From assembly GCA_036186865.1 (NCBI GenBank), contig AP025042.1, positions 11,006,347 through 11,070,346 of the forward strand: a stretch of DNA of 64,000 nt. The letters are read 5' to 3'. Positions within the stretch are counted from its first letter, which is position 1. Every line of letters starts with the position of its first letter. Position numbers and translations under genes: made by a program. Source of the stretch: Eustoma russellianum (lineage: Eukaryota; Streptophyta; Magnoliopsida; Gentianales; Gentianaceae). The notes beneath the pieces are model-generated. The model saw only the letters and a list, made by a program, of their open reading frames with translations. It was not told the origin of the DNA and did not search any database. Positions 46,501 to 56,800 of the stretch are shown here, piece by piece.

Positions 46501-47450
46501 GAGAATTCATAATTCAAAATTTGAATTTGTGCACGATTGGAGGGGGAGCGGTTAAATTTAAATCATGAACTAAGGTTATTTTGTAAATCATCAAAAGAGA
46601 GAAATTGTTGAGAAGAAGGGTTTGAGTGATTCACAAAATGCATGATTTAAATAACATGTGGTAAAGAAATGCATGACACAATTTATTACTTGACACGTTT
46701 TTGCGACAAACTTGCTTTATATACTTTATATATAATGTTGCCGCACTAACAAGCCATAAAGCTCTAAAGCTTACATTAACTAGCAAACATTTGTTGCGTT
46801 TGAACTATTTTCAGGTGCCACTATTAATGAACTAAACTACTTCATTAAGTGAAGTACTTTGTTAAATGAACTAAGTAGTTCATTAAATGGATATATATTT
46901 GGAGAAGGCATGATGGCAACAAATTGAAGAATGGAAAGTCTCCTTCTACACTCATTCACACGTTTTTAATACATATTATATATATATTCATACTTTTTTA
47001 AAGGCACAATACACATATATTCCGACGTACTACCGACACGTTACATATGTTACGAACATATGCCAACGTCACACCACTATACTTACCTCATACTTATAAG
47101 TATATTCAGGTCTTGTATCATATGATATAAGTCATAGTGATGACAAAATTATTACGACACGTTACAAGTTTGTAAACCGAAAATTGTCGTATCGGGTGAC
47201 TACCGAAACTTTGCCAACGTGTCACGTACTTGCCATATATAGCTGGCCAGCCCCTACACTTCAAAAATGGCCAAACATTTTGTGGATAATATGGTACACT
47301 CAGCAATAAAATCATTCCATGTTAGCACACACAAATCATCCCCAATTAAGGCCAAATTGTTGGGATTTCAAATTCAACATATTTTGTCACACGTGGGCGC
47401 CTTTGTCTCAGCCCTTATGAGCTGAATATTTAATTTATTTTATGTATATT

Positions 47451-48150
47451 TTTTTTAGTTGAAAGACGGGCGGTACCATCCTGGTGTTTTATTAATAAAT
47501 CGAACCCTCACTTGTGGCGGAGGAATACCGTGGTTACATTGTCACCCTAGCTATGGTGGGAGACTCTCCCAAAGTAAACAAAATAGCATTTTAAAATTGT
47601 ACATGCTACGCAAAAAATTAGCTAATGAATTAACAGGTATAATGAAGTGAAAATGAACTATAAGTCGTTTAAATCCGTGAAGACGTAAATGTTGCAGAGA
47701 ATTCTATTGACGTTTCCACCATCGCCTGCCATTTATGATGCATACGAAATCAACGAAGAAGCGCCATTGTTGCCATATTGATTGCAAATCCAAGTGTGAC
47801 TTCCAAATAACATAGAATAACCAATGAGTAAACCGAAGGTTATATGAAAATAATATGTTGAAAGTGATGCAAATGTCATACATACCGACGTTGCCTGTAT
47901 TCATCCAGATTACATGCAACCGAAGATGAGAACGCAGGGGATGCCCATGTTGGTGAAATTTGTCCATATACACAGCAGTTCCCTCAGCAAAAACACGCAA
48001 AACATTATCGTAAGAAGTATATATCAGTATGAAAAGAAGCGGAAATAATGAAGACATTATCAGTGTAAAGTCATACCAACGTTGCCTATGTCTGGCAAAG
48101 ACGTAGGCAACCATATGCATGTCGCGCCAACCCATTGGGAGACTGAATGA
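47451..48150 (-). other. LINE-c 3' UTR
   Basis: About 0.7 kb without recognised domain; the open frame at 47704-48135 has none. The end motif is as in the other LINEs. Confidence 0.55.
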
Positions 48151-48822
48151 TCAAAATCTAAAGGATGGCAACATAGTGTCCAACGAGATAGCACCTCTGA
48201 CCTCAGCAGGCAAGGATGCCAACGAGGAGTAAAGCTTGATTCCTGAGGAACGAAATCCGTATGTAGCTAACTTATGAGCTGCCTTGTTTCTTTCCCGAAA
48301 ACAATGTTGAACTGTCGCACCATTTAGTCTGAGAAATATGGTAGTACGATGTAAATCTGCAGCATATGGTCCCGTAAAGACGGATTGGGAAGAGAGATTC
48401 AGAATCTGTTGTTTACAATCTGTTTCGACCGGTAGTTGACTATAGTACATCGCGTAATATATAATGGCATATTGCAGTGCCATTAGTTCCGCATGTAGCG
48501 GCGGTACCGCTGGTAATCCAAAACATATCACAGATACCAGATGGCCTTGATGATTCCGCAAAATCGCACCTCCAGCTGCCGATGTGTTAGATACTGCAGC
48601 ATCTACATTGAGCTTTAGCTTTCCTGTAGGTGGATTTTCCCAACGTACAATCTTGGGCAGCCTCCTCGCTATCTTTGAAGAAAAGTGCCTCATCACCAAG
48701 TGTGGAATTTGTTGCGAAAATTTCTGATGTTGTGTTGCATCACACCAAGTGTATATGATCCCGTGCTCTTTGAAACAGTCGATGATTAGAGAAAACATCA
48801 TCACCAAACTTGATACAGGCAT
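48151..48822 (-). pseudogene. LINE-c RNase H-like domain
   Basis: The minus-strand frame of 223 codons has RWENPPTGKLKLNVDAAV, then GGAILRNHQGHL, HAELMALQYAI, ETDCKQQI and RERNKAAHKLATYG. This is the RVT_3/RNase H pattern of plant LINE ORF2 C-termini with acidic residues present. The frame is open to a stop at 48151. It overlaps no start of its own and is the tail of the truncated ORF2. Confidence 0.85.
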
Positions 48823-48829
48823 ATTCTTT

Positions 48830-49748
48830 TCAAATGGCCCAAACCATGAAAGATGGCACTACAGCTTGCAATTGGCCAAACATGGTATGCGAAGATGACG
48901 CACTCCACCATCTCATCAAGTACACCCGTATGGATTCCGCAGATGGGATGGGACTAGAAAAATTGATTGAGATTTCTTGCCACAATGGATAAATATTGTC
49001 ACATGTTAAAAATAAATGATTCATATCCTCCGCTTTTTTCTTGCAAAAAACACATTGTGTAGGAAATATAGTTTGCCAAATCCTCAAATTATCAGGTATT
49101 GGTAGTGAACGTCTCCATAATCTCCATAAAAATGTACGGCACCCTAGAGGCAAGGTCTTCCACCAGATTTGTTTCGGATATGAAGCAGTTAACGGTATAG
49201 ATAAAATCATGCACGCAGATTTAAGCAAAAATTGATCGTTGGCGTCCGCAGACCATATGTAGCCATCCGGCGTATATTGGACGTGCTGTATCATAAAAGA
49301 ATCAGTGGCACAGATGTGTTTCCAAGTAGGAGAGTCGTAAATATGAGCATACAATGTTGATCTTCGTCCATATTTTGCTCGGCTAAATTGAGCCCATAAA
49401 GTGAAAGAATGATGATATCTCCACCATAATCTACAATTATAAGCCTGCTGTAATTTGTTTAAGTGCCTTATGTCTAATCCACCATTTTCCTTTGGACTGC
49501 ATATGGTTTCCCATGATTGCCAATGGTGTCCACCTTGCCATAAAAAGTATGCCATTCTGCATGATAGAGCAGTGATTACACTCTTTGGAAGTTTAGAACT
49601 TGCCAGTATATGTAATGGCCTTGAACACAGAACATGACGCACCAAAATTAATCTGCCTGCCATGGATAAGAGCTTCGATGACCAAGAGTTAAGAGCACAG
49701 TCGAAATGTTGTATTAACGAAGTGCAGTACGTTGCACGATTGATTCCC
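48830..49748 (-). pseudogene. LINE-c RT C-terminus and zinc-binding region
   Basis: A single long minus-strand frame includes the thumb motif LLSMAGRLILVRHV, MAYFLWQGGHHWQSWETIC, then CRTFLWRLWRRSLPIPDNL and a zinc motif CVFCKKKAEDMNHLFLTC. It continues uninterrupted for over 300 codons; the codons beyond 49748 are host LTR sequence and not part of the LINE. The catalytic RT core is missing through 5' truncation. Confidence 0.85.
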
Positions 49749-51304
49749 TTATGTATATTATGTGTGACATAATATATATAACATGTGCATCTCAATTGGT
49801 GGAGAAAAAGCCATAGAAGGTTAGGGACATAAAGGAGGGAGCTACACAAGGTAACATTTCAAAATCTTGAGAATATAACACATGCTGAAAATTCAGCATG
49901 TGACAATCTAGAGTGGGCGATTTTTAAGTCTTGATGATGACTAAATTACTTTCCAAATTTTTGGCTATTAATTGTTGAATATTTGGAAATGTTTTAAACC
50001 TTATTTGTCACATGTTTTAGATGTTAATCTTAGATTTTTAAAGCTACTAAATGGTGACAAGGTTGGACCAATCATGAAGTGTCAAGTAAGCAAAGTCTAG
50101 ACATTTATCCAATCAAGTTATGCCAAGTAAGCAAGATGGTGTCACATCTACATAAGAAATTCTTCCAAGGACATAAAAGAGAATTCTCAATGTGAATAAA
50201 AACCCTAAGGGGGCGGCCACTCTCAAATAAAAGGAAGAAAAGTGAGCAAACCAAGACAAGACAATTCTCATAATCTCATAAGTGCAAAAAGTGTCTTCTA
50301 CTCTCTTCTTCTACATTTCTTTCTTCTTCTTCTTCCTTCAAGCCGATTGTTCTTATATTCAACATATTGAATAGGCTTTGATTAGACCACCATACACGTT
50401 TCCTTTATTGTAAAAGGTTAATCAAGGTGTGATTAAACCTTCATCCGTTAGGTGGTGGTGTTCGTGATCGGTGTGATTGCTTATATCGTTTGTAAAAGGG
50501 TGGAGTTGGTGTGTAACTCCAGCAACCCTTATGGTAAGGTGTTATTTTGTGATTAGTGATAACCGAGGAAGGTGTCCTCGAAGACTGGAGTAGGTTGTGT
50601 TAACCGAACCAGTATAAAATTCTCGGTGTTACTACTTTCAGCACTTTACTTTCAGTTTCCAACACTTTGCATCATTTTTATTGCAATAGTAAAAATATCA
50701 AACGAATTTCAAAAATCGTAAACATTTTCAGAAACATAGCCATACCTATTAAGTTTCTTTTGGCGTAAGTTTCAACTCATTTGGATAAGTATAAGTCAAT
50801 CAAATGCTAATAGTCCTGAGACTAGTGCAATCTGATTTTCAGACTTGTAAAGGTTGAGAACATCAACGTATTTGACATACTTCCCAAAGGCATTTTTCAA
50901 AACTGTTTCAATCCATTAAAGTAAATATTTTAAGCGATTTGTCATCAAATTTTCAGACCATTTGGAGTTACGAATTATTCGGAATAAAATTTTCAAATCG
51001 GAGTACTGTTTCTAGCAGATTTGCGCAATCTGACCACAAACGTTTTTTTAAAGGGTTAGAGGTTTAATTTTGATCTGAAATTTTTAAGATACACTCAGAA
51101 CATCTGAGAGTAGAATCTCTCCAAATTTCAGAATTTTTGAAGGTCTAGAACTTGGTCTTTCAAATGTTTCAAGTCAGGATCGGAAAACAGAAACTGTTTT
51201 CAGAAGTTATGTTTTTGGTTCAAAATATTTTAAAAACCAAATTTTCCGCACCTACTATTCAACCCCCCCCCCTTCTAGTGGTGCTATATAGGTTCTACAG
51301 ACAG

Positions 51305-52000
51305 TATAGTGAAGGATGGACATAGTCACAAGATAAAGAACCTGACTACTAAGTACAAGAAAGGAAAACACGACAGTTGTATAAACGACTTAATCTGTGA
51401 TTTACTTCCAGGGTTGCCTGTTTTTATATATTCGTGCTGCATTACCTTATCTGTTAGTACAGGTTAAGTTGCATGATGTCATTTTCCATGTTATGATTTA
51501 CTTACAAAAAGTCGACTGCTATGATTTACCTGCTCTGCTTTATTTACCTGACATTACACGACATTTTATGTCATTATTCATGTTGCATTTCTTGTACACC
51601 ATGCATGATCCATATGAAGAACCTAGGCGGATAGAATTGTTGAGCGATTCGTTATCGCTCACCCTATCATTTACCATATTACAGGGCTGGAAGCTTGTTC
51701 ACACACAGAGAAGGATGCACCGGGGATAGGTTATCAGTGATGGATGTATGGGCCTGTTGATGTGGTTCTTTTATGGTTTATCAGTTTTGTATCTCGATTT
51801 GTTACTGGCGACACTTCTAATGTATTCGGATTTAGTTAGTTTATGCATGTTGATTATGCTTTGTTCATTTTATATTACTTCCATGATTTCGAAACATTTT
51901 ATGTTGACGTGCATACGGATGTCCTCGACGCCTTTACTTCTTGTAGCAGAGTACAGCAGGTGCACCGTGCCGAGAACCTAGTCTCTGGTGGGGCACTACA
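51305..52000 (+). repeat. Element E 5' LTR, second part
   Basis: This resumes the E LTR after B and matches 57318-58013 (GTGAAGGATGGACAT to the ACTACA/GCTACA end). Open frames 51397-51729 and 51748-51981 are LTR sequence; the equivalents in the 3' LTR are altered. Confidence 0.9.
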
Positions 52001-52002
52001 GA

Positions 52003-52015
52003 TGGTATCAAAGCC
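52003..52015 (+). promoter_or_regulatory. Element E primer-binding site
   Basis: TGGTATCAAAGCC starts two bases after the 5' LTR end (GGCACTACA). It resembles the initiator-methionine tRNA complement with one change. Confidence 0.75.
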
Positions 52016-52344
52016 AAGGCTCTAGATCCACAGTGAGCAACATAAAGTACACAACAACATGTAATAGGTTATGACCGTAGAACCTAGGTTATAACTATAG
52101 ACTTAAGCAGGGACTGTAGAGTCTAAGTGTATGATTTTTAGACTAAGTGCGACAGCCTTAGTATAGATCCTCTAGAATGGTGCAGAAAAGGTGTCAGGGA
52201 TAATCATACTTTCACTTAGTGCCGGATGAATTAACTTAGGGTCATATAAATAAATTGCTTCCCTCTGAATATGTGTAATCCTTAAAACTTAAGATATTTC
52301 ATAACATATTGACTTAGTGTGCTAAGTTAAATGTATGAAATAGG

Positions 52345-53415
52345 ATGTCATCCCAATCTGATAGAAAAACACCATCACTTGCCCCGCAGGAGTCATCACC
52401 AATGTCAGAGCAGACACTGTCACCGTTGGCATAGATTTTATCTCCAGTGGCTCAATTTTTAGGGGAGATACTCTGGTCATTTTTCAAGGCTCTGATACGA
52501 TTCTGCCAGATAAATGAGGCCGCACAGGCTCCGCCACCACCCACCAGCCATGGCCTCATATGAGGAGTGATTTCTACTATGGACAGCTGGTCACTGTCAG
52601 GGTTCTCAGTTTTGAAGGAGAGCCATATACGGGTAAAGCGAAAAGATGGCTGGATGACATCGTAAGGGGTTTCCAGCTTGCACGAGTGCCTGAAGAGATG
52701 AAGGCACATATTGTTCTGCCCTTTCTGGTGGGGAGAGCTAATCACTGGTGAAGGATTTACATTCAGCCACTACCCCGACAGGTGACTTGGACACAGTTTT
52801 TGGAGGAGTTCTGCATATTTCATCTCTCCCCAGCACTGATTATACATAGAGTAAAGGAGTTTGATACATAAGACAAGAGACCGATGAATCAGTTTCAGAG
52901 TATTTTTGGCGATTCGTCACCCTGGGCCGCTATGTTCCTGAGATAATGGGTGATGACAGGCTGAAGATGGTCAGGTTCTGCCATGGCCTAAATCCTTGGA
53001 TCCACAATTGGTTAATTGGTACACACCTAGTTAATTTTGAGAGATTACTAGAAGACTGTTATAGGGTGCAGTGCATTGTTGCGGTACCGGACCAAGAGGC
53101 TAGAAATAGGAGACCCGGAGTGACATTGAGGATCGGACCAAGAGATGGGGCCCGTACTCTCAGTGGGCAAGCAGACGACCTCACCAGTAGTCATCCAATT
53201 GGTATCAGTCTCATCAAAAGTGGAGGACAGCAGCAGCGGTCCCGATATGCCGAAGGTGTCAGAGACAGCATACAGGTGAATGTCGCGTGGGGACTGATGT
53301 TTGTTTTCAGTGCGCAAGACTGGACACGTGAACAGAAACTGCCCGAGGAGAAGAAGGGATTTACTGAGAAGGGCACAGTAAGAAGGACCATCCCAGACCA
53401 ATGCCCAGCATTATG
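52345..53415 (+). pseudogene. gag: Element E gag remnant (Ty3/gypsy type)
   Basis: An ATG at 52345 starts a Ser/Pro/Gln-rich stretch typical of gypsy Gag N-termini, which stops after about 30 codons. A shifted frame at 52560-52751 has FEGEPYTGKAKRWLDDI and PFLVGRANHW, the retrotrans_gag pattern (position of the W, shifted L-x-G-x-A-x-x-W). After stops, about 52870-53130 continues with VSEYFWRFVTLGRYVPE and MVRFCHGLNPWI. No zinc knuckle is visible; the frame at 52946-53416 becomes unrelated-looking after residue 60. This is a decayed capsid gene. Confidence 0.75.
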
Positions 53416-53828
53416 AGCTGCTAGATACAGATAATCTGGATGCCGGATATTAAAACAGGTATGTAAGAGTTCGTAAATTATTTGGATCATTAATTTCAAG
53501 GTTGGAATTTTGATTCAATCAAGAATAGTTAAGATGACCACACCGGAAAATTTGTTTATTCTGAATAACACTAGAAAAGTACGGAGGCTAGTAAACCCCA
53601 GGCAGGTAATGTAATAACTTATGCGGAGGCTAGATTATGTTGCAACAACCCAATTATGCAAAGAATTTTCAATGTGGATCCACTAAGTTATGATTCTAAA
53701 AAACGTGACCGAACTCTGGATCAGGGTAATGGGCGAGGTTCAAAACATGTGATAGAGGTGAAATTTGGAGAGAGACACTAAGCAGTGGAGTACTACTAAA
53801 GTTACAAGTTTCGAGGATGAAATTTTTA
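53416..53828 (+). other. Element E internal region after gag
   Basis: About 0.4 kb without a credible frame. It ends in the TTTCGAGGATGAAATTTTT context that usually follows the last codons of gypsy pol. So pol has been deleted or replaced rather than mutated in place. Confidence 0.55.
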
Positions 53829-53840
53829 TAAGGGGAGAAA
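53829..53840 (+). promoter_or_regulatory. Element E polypurine tract
   Basis: The purine run AAGGGGAGAAA touches the TGTTACGACC start of the 3' LTR and is the likely plus-strand primer. Confidence 0.8.
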
Positions 53841-56800
53841 TGTTACGACCCGCACGGGCAAGTAGGGATGACCAAATGAAGAAAATAACGACGAAATCCG
53901 AAATGCAATCGTTGCGCCACGCAACGCGGTAGAGATAAAATTTCGTCCGACACTGAAGCAAATAAATCAGAACCCTAGACGGTACGATACTTAAGCAATT
54001 AATTTAAACAATTACACAATTAGGATACAAAATGATCTTACAATCAAATAAACATAAAAGGAAAATAGGACATAGGACAAATGATAAAGGGCAATGTTGT
54101 ATTTCTCCCCTCACTAGCCTTACAATTTTCGACCATACTCCAAACAAAGGAGTAAGACAACCACTTGTCCTTTCTTTTCCTTTTCATGTCATCCTTACTA
54201 CTTTATCTTATACCCCTAAATTACTCCAACCAATAGAAGTGCAGCATACATTCCTACAACTTTTGTCATTTCTTTCCAACTTCAAGCAAGAAAAAGGATT
54301 CTTGCACTCTTCCTCCCCACCTTAGAATTTGGTCCATGCAAGACAAGAAGAAAAAAATCTTTCTCCCTATTCCAACTTATGCATCTTTCACATCTTGCTT
54401 TTTCCCTCCCCAATACTTCCCCAAACCGAGAACCAAGGCAAGAAAGAGGGAGAAATTGACCTTTAATCACCTCACTCTTTTGTTTTCTTAAGCCCCTCTT
54501 CCAACCAATAACTCCACATGCAAGCCTTACACATCTGCTATTATTTCATTTTCTTCTAATTTCCTAAGGCAATGATGAAGATTCCTCACCACCATTTCCT
54601 AAATTTCCACCACAGCAAAGAAAAAAAGGGAAGACATTCACTTTCACCTCACTTCATCCAATCAAAATTCAGGAACCTTATGCCAAAGACCATGCCCTTT
54701 TCCTTTCCCCACATCATGACAAAGATTCTTCCATCCCCACCCTCCATATCATGGTTAGGGCATCCAACAAGAAGTATAATCTTCCTCCTCCACCCCAACT
54801 TTCTTTTACTTCTTCATTTCAAACAATTGCAACTCCGTTTTCCCCTTCCAAAAGAAAAGCTCTCTCCACTCCACTCTCTCTCAAAGTCAAAGTTTCTACT
54901 CCTCATTTTCCATTCCATCCAAAAGCCACACTAGACAAAAGGAAGATAATTCTTCCAACTTCAAGAAAAGAATCAAGATTCCAAGGTATAGGAAATTCAA
55001 GGTAAGGATACCACCATTATTTCTAAGAACCTTCTTCTTCATCCATTTTTTCAAAAGATCTCACTTTCCTCCTCCTTAGGATTCCGTCCGTGAACCCTAG
55101 TGGAAAAGAGGAAGAGAAGATTCTTCAAGCTTAAAAAAGAATAAGGTCTTCAAGTATAAGGACCTTTAAGGTAGGAAACTACAACTTTCATTTTAATTCT
55201 CTTATCCTTAACCATCCTTCAAATTGATCCATTTTCATTCATTTTCTTGGCTTAGGCCAAAAGATATCCAAGAGGAAGAAAAGAAGCAATCTTTTCTTTC
55301 TAAGAATAAGAATAAAAAGGGAAAGGCAAGTATCTCTTCCTAGTTTCTTCATGAATATTAAAAATGGAGTCTATTATGTTGAAATCTAAGGATGGATCAT
55401 GCATGCACAAGGCTAATTGGTGTAAACACTAAGAACTTGAAGAAAGAGCATTCGCATGTCCATCATCTTCTGACCTTGACAAAATTTTTGCACATGCGTA
55501 TGTTCATGACTATGGTGAAAGGTAAAAGTGTCTTGCATGTCACTTTGATGATGCATATGGACGATTACATGTGTATGATGTAGTCAACATGATATGCACA
55601 TTGCACACGGCTATGTGTGTATATTTACATGTTGATGAAGTCTTTTGATGAGTCTAGGAAGATGCATGTAAAAAAAGTTTTATGTATGAAATAGTAGGTA
55701 AAGTGAAGTGTGTGGGTGTAAATAATTCGTTCAAAACGGCGAAAAGGTATCATAATGATGTTTAAAAATTACTTGAGTATATTTATATGTGTATCTTAAT
55801 GTGGTAAATTAAATGACAAGTTACAATGTGTATTTGTATGTGCATGTGCTCATTTTCGGCCAAGTGACCTCTTATGTGTCATATTGATATTTTAAAGAAT
55901 ATTTATGCATAAATACTTGTAACTTGTGGTAATTATAGAGCTAACAAGTAATGATAGGAAGTTGTGTAAGTGTGCATGTGTGTTTCGGCCTAGTGGCTAA
56001 AAGAAATATCACGGTGACGATTTCAATAATTATTGGAGTGAGCATGTATGTTTGCTTTGCATGGACTAATGTCATGGTTAATTTGCAAGGTGTATTTGTG
56101 TGTGTATGTGTGTATAAATTTCGGCCTAATGGCCTAACTATGTATTAGTATATTGTTCTAAATTATATACATGGAAAAATATGAAACTGATGCACTATAT
56201 GACAAGCAACTAAAGATGAAATGCAAGAAAATTAAGAAAGTAACAAGTAGAATAAAATCAAAACAAAATGGGCGGTTTATCAATTTGGCTGAAATTCCCA
56301 TAAGAAACAAAATGATAATTTTTATGTTTCTAAAAGAATGAGGAAATAAGATACTGAATAAAGAATTCAAATAAGGACTAAAGAATGGACCAACAAGGGG
56401 TAAAAAGAGAATTTCGTTTCAGTGTAAGTTATGATAAACTAGCCAAACGTTAGTCATAAGTGATGAAAATATTAGAAATATCGAACCAGCCAAACCAACA
56501 CATTTCTTCATGCATACACAAAAAGGCTTTTAAAGGCCACATGTTTTATTGTACTATGCATTTTAAGAAAAATGATTATCACGTGCATGTTTTAAAAGAG
56601 TTTTTACACAATATGTTGATAAGTATGATTTTATCGCACGAAATGTTTTAAAATGATATTTTTACGAATCGTACCCTGCATCGACTGACTCCATATGAGA
56701 CACGTTACGCTGTTTCGACAGCTCATGTTCATGTTGGAGGCCGCCTGACATCAGGAGTAGTAGAGAGGATGTCAGGGGCAACTTATGTTATAATACACCT

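Larger units (their letters stand above)
38922..46605 (+). repeat. Seven tandem chimeric LTR/polypurine-zone units of about 1.1 kb
   Basis: Unit starts (TGTTGAG or a one-base variant) are at 38922, 40021, 41118, 42216, 43312, 44408 and 45506, with the terminal LTR at 46606; lengths are 1,099, 1,097, 1,098, 1,096, 1,096, 1,098 and 1,100 bp. Each unit is the first 0.91 kb of the B LTR, up to AAAATTGCGTAATT, joined to about 0.19 kb of the polypurine zone (AAAATCAAGGGAGGTAATTAA to the purine run before the next TGTTGAG). The junction is the same in all units. Units contain the TATA candidate and the palindromes. Some hold a 60-codon frame (39561-39743, 41756-41938, 46146-46328) that is broken in others. 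Confidence 0.93.
47451..49748 (-). mobile_element. LINE-c: 5'-truncated L1-type LINE
   Basis: This minus-strand LINE of about 2.3 kb is flanked by TTATGTATATT (47440-47450 and 49749-49759). The T run at 47451-47456 is its tail. It begins in the late RT region (GINRATYCTSL), then has a zinc motif, an RNase H domain and a 3' UTR with a GGTATTCCTCCGCCACAAG end related to LINE-a and LINE-b. It differs clearly from those two in sequence, so it is another subfamily. Confidence 0.9.
28217..51299 (+). mobile_element. Element B: gag-only Sirevirus-like element with amplified 3' LTR start
   Basis: B starts TGTTGAGAAAAAGGG and ends GGTTCTACA, flanked by GACAG (28212-28216 and 51300-51304). It inserted into the E 5' LTR. 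Structure: 5' LTR (28217-28474 and 34239-36670, 2,690 bp without LINE-b), primer site, gag (36727 to about 38617), polypurine zone, seven chimeric tandem units (38922-46605), then a terminal LTR (46606-51299, with LINE-c inside and a 306-bp deletion). There is no protease, integrase or RT. The multi-tract polypurine zone, the Gag type and an LTR end with ACTATTCAACCC support a Sirevirus relationship. Confidence 0.92.
46606..51299 (+). repeat. Element B terminal 3' LTR, with LINE-c and a deletion
   Basis: This occupies 46606-47450 and 49760-51299, about 2,385 bp. That is 306 bp shorter than the 5' LTR because the segment corresponding to 34855-35161 is missing (junction at ACATGTG/CATCTC near 49784-49792). 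The end is GGTTCTACA after a 10-base C run (51263-51272) and CTTCTAGTGG. Confidence 0.88.

Noticed and set aside
38922..46605. Array as a CRISPR or as a centromeric satellite
   Set aside because: Units are 1.1 kb without spacers and are clearly LTR plus polypurine zone; centromeric identity cannot be judged here.
48830..49849. 339-codon minus frame as one intact gene
   Set aside because: Its first 34 codons lie in the family-B LTR; the LINE begins at 49748. The open frame across the border is chance.
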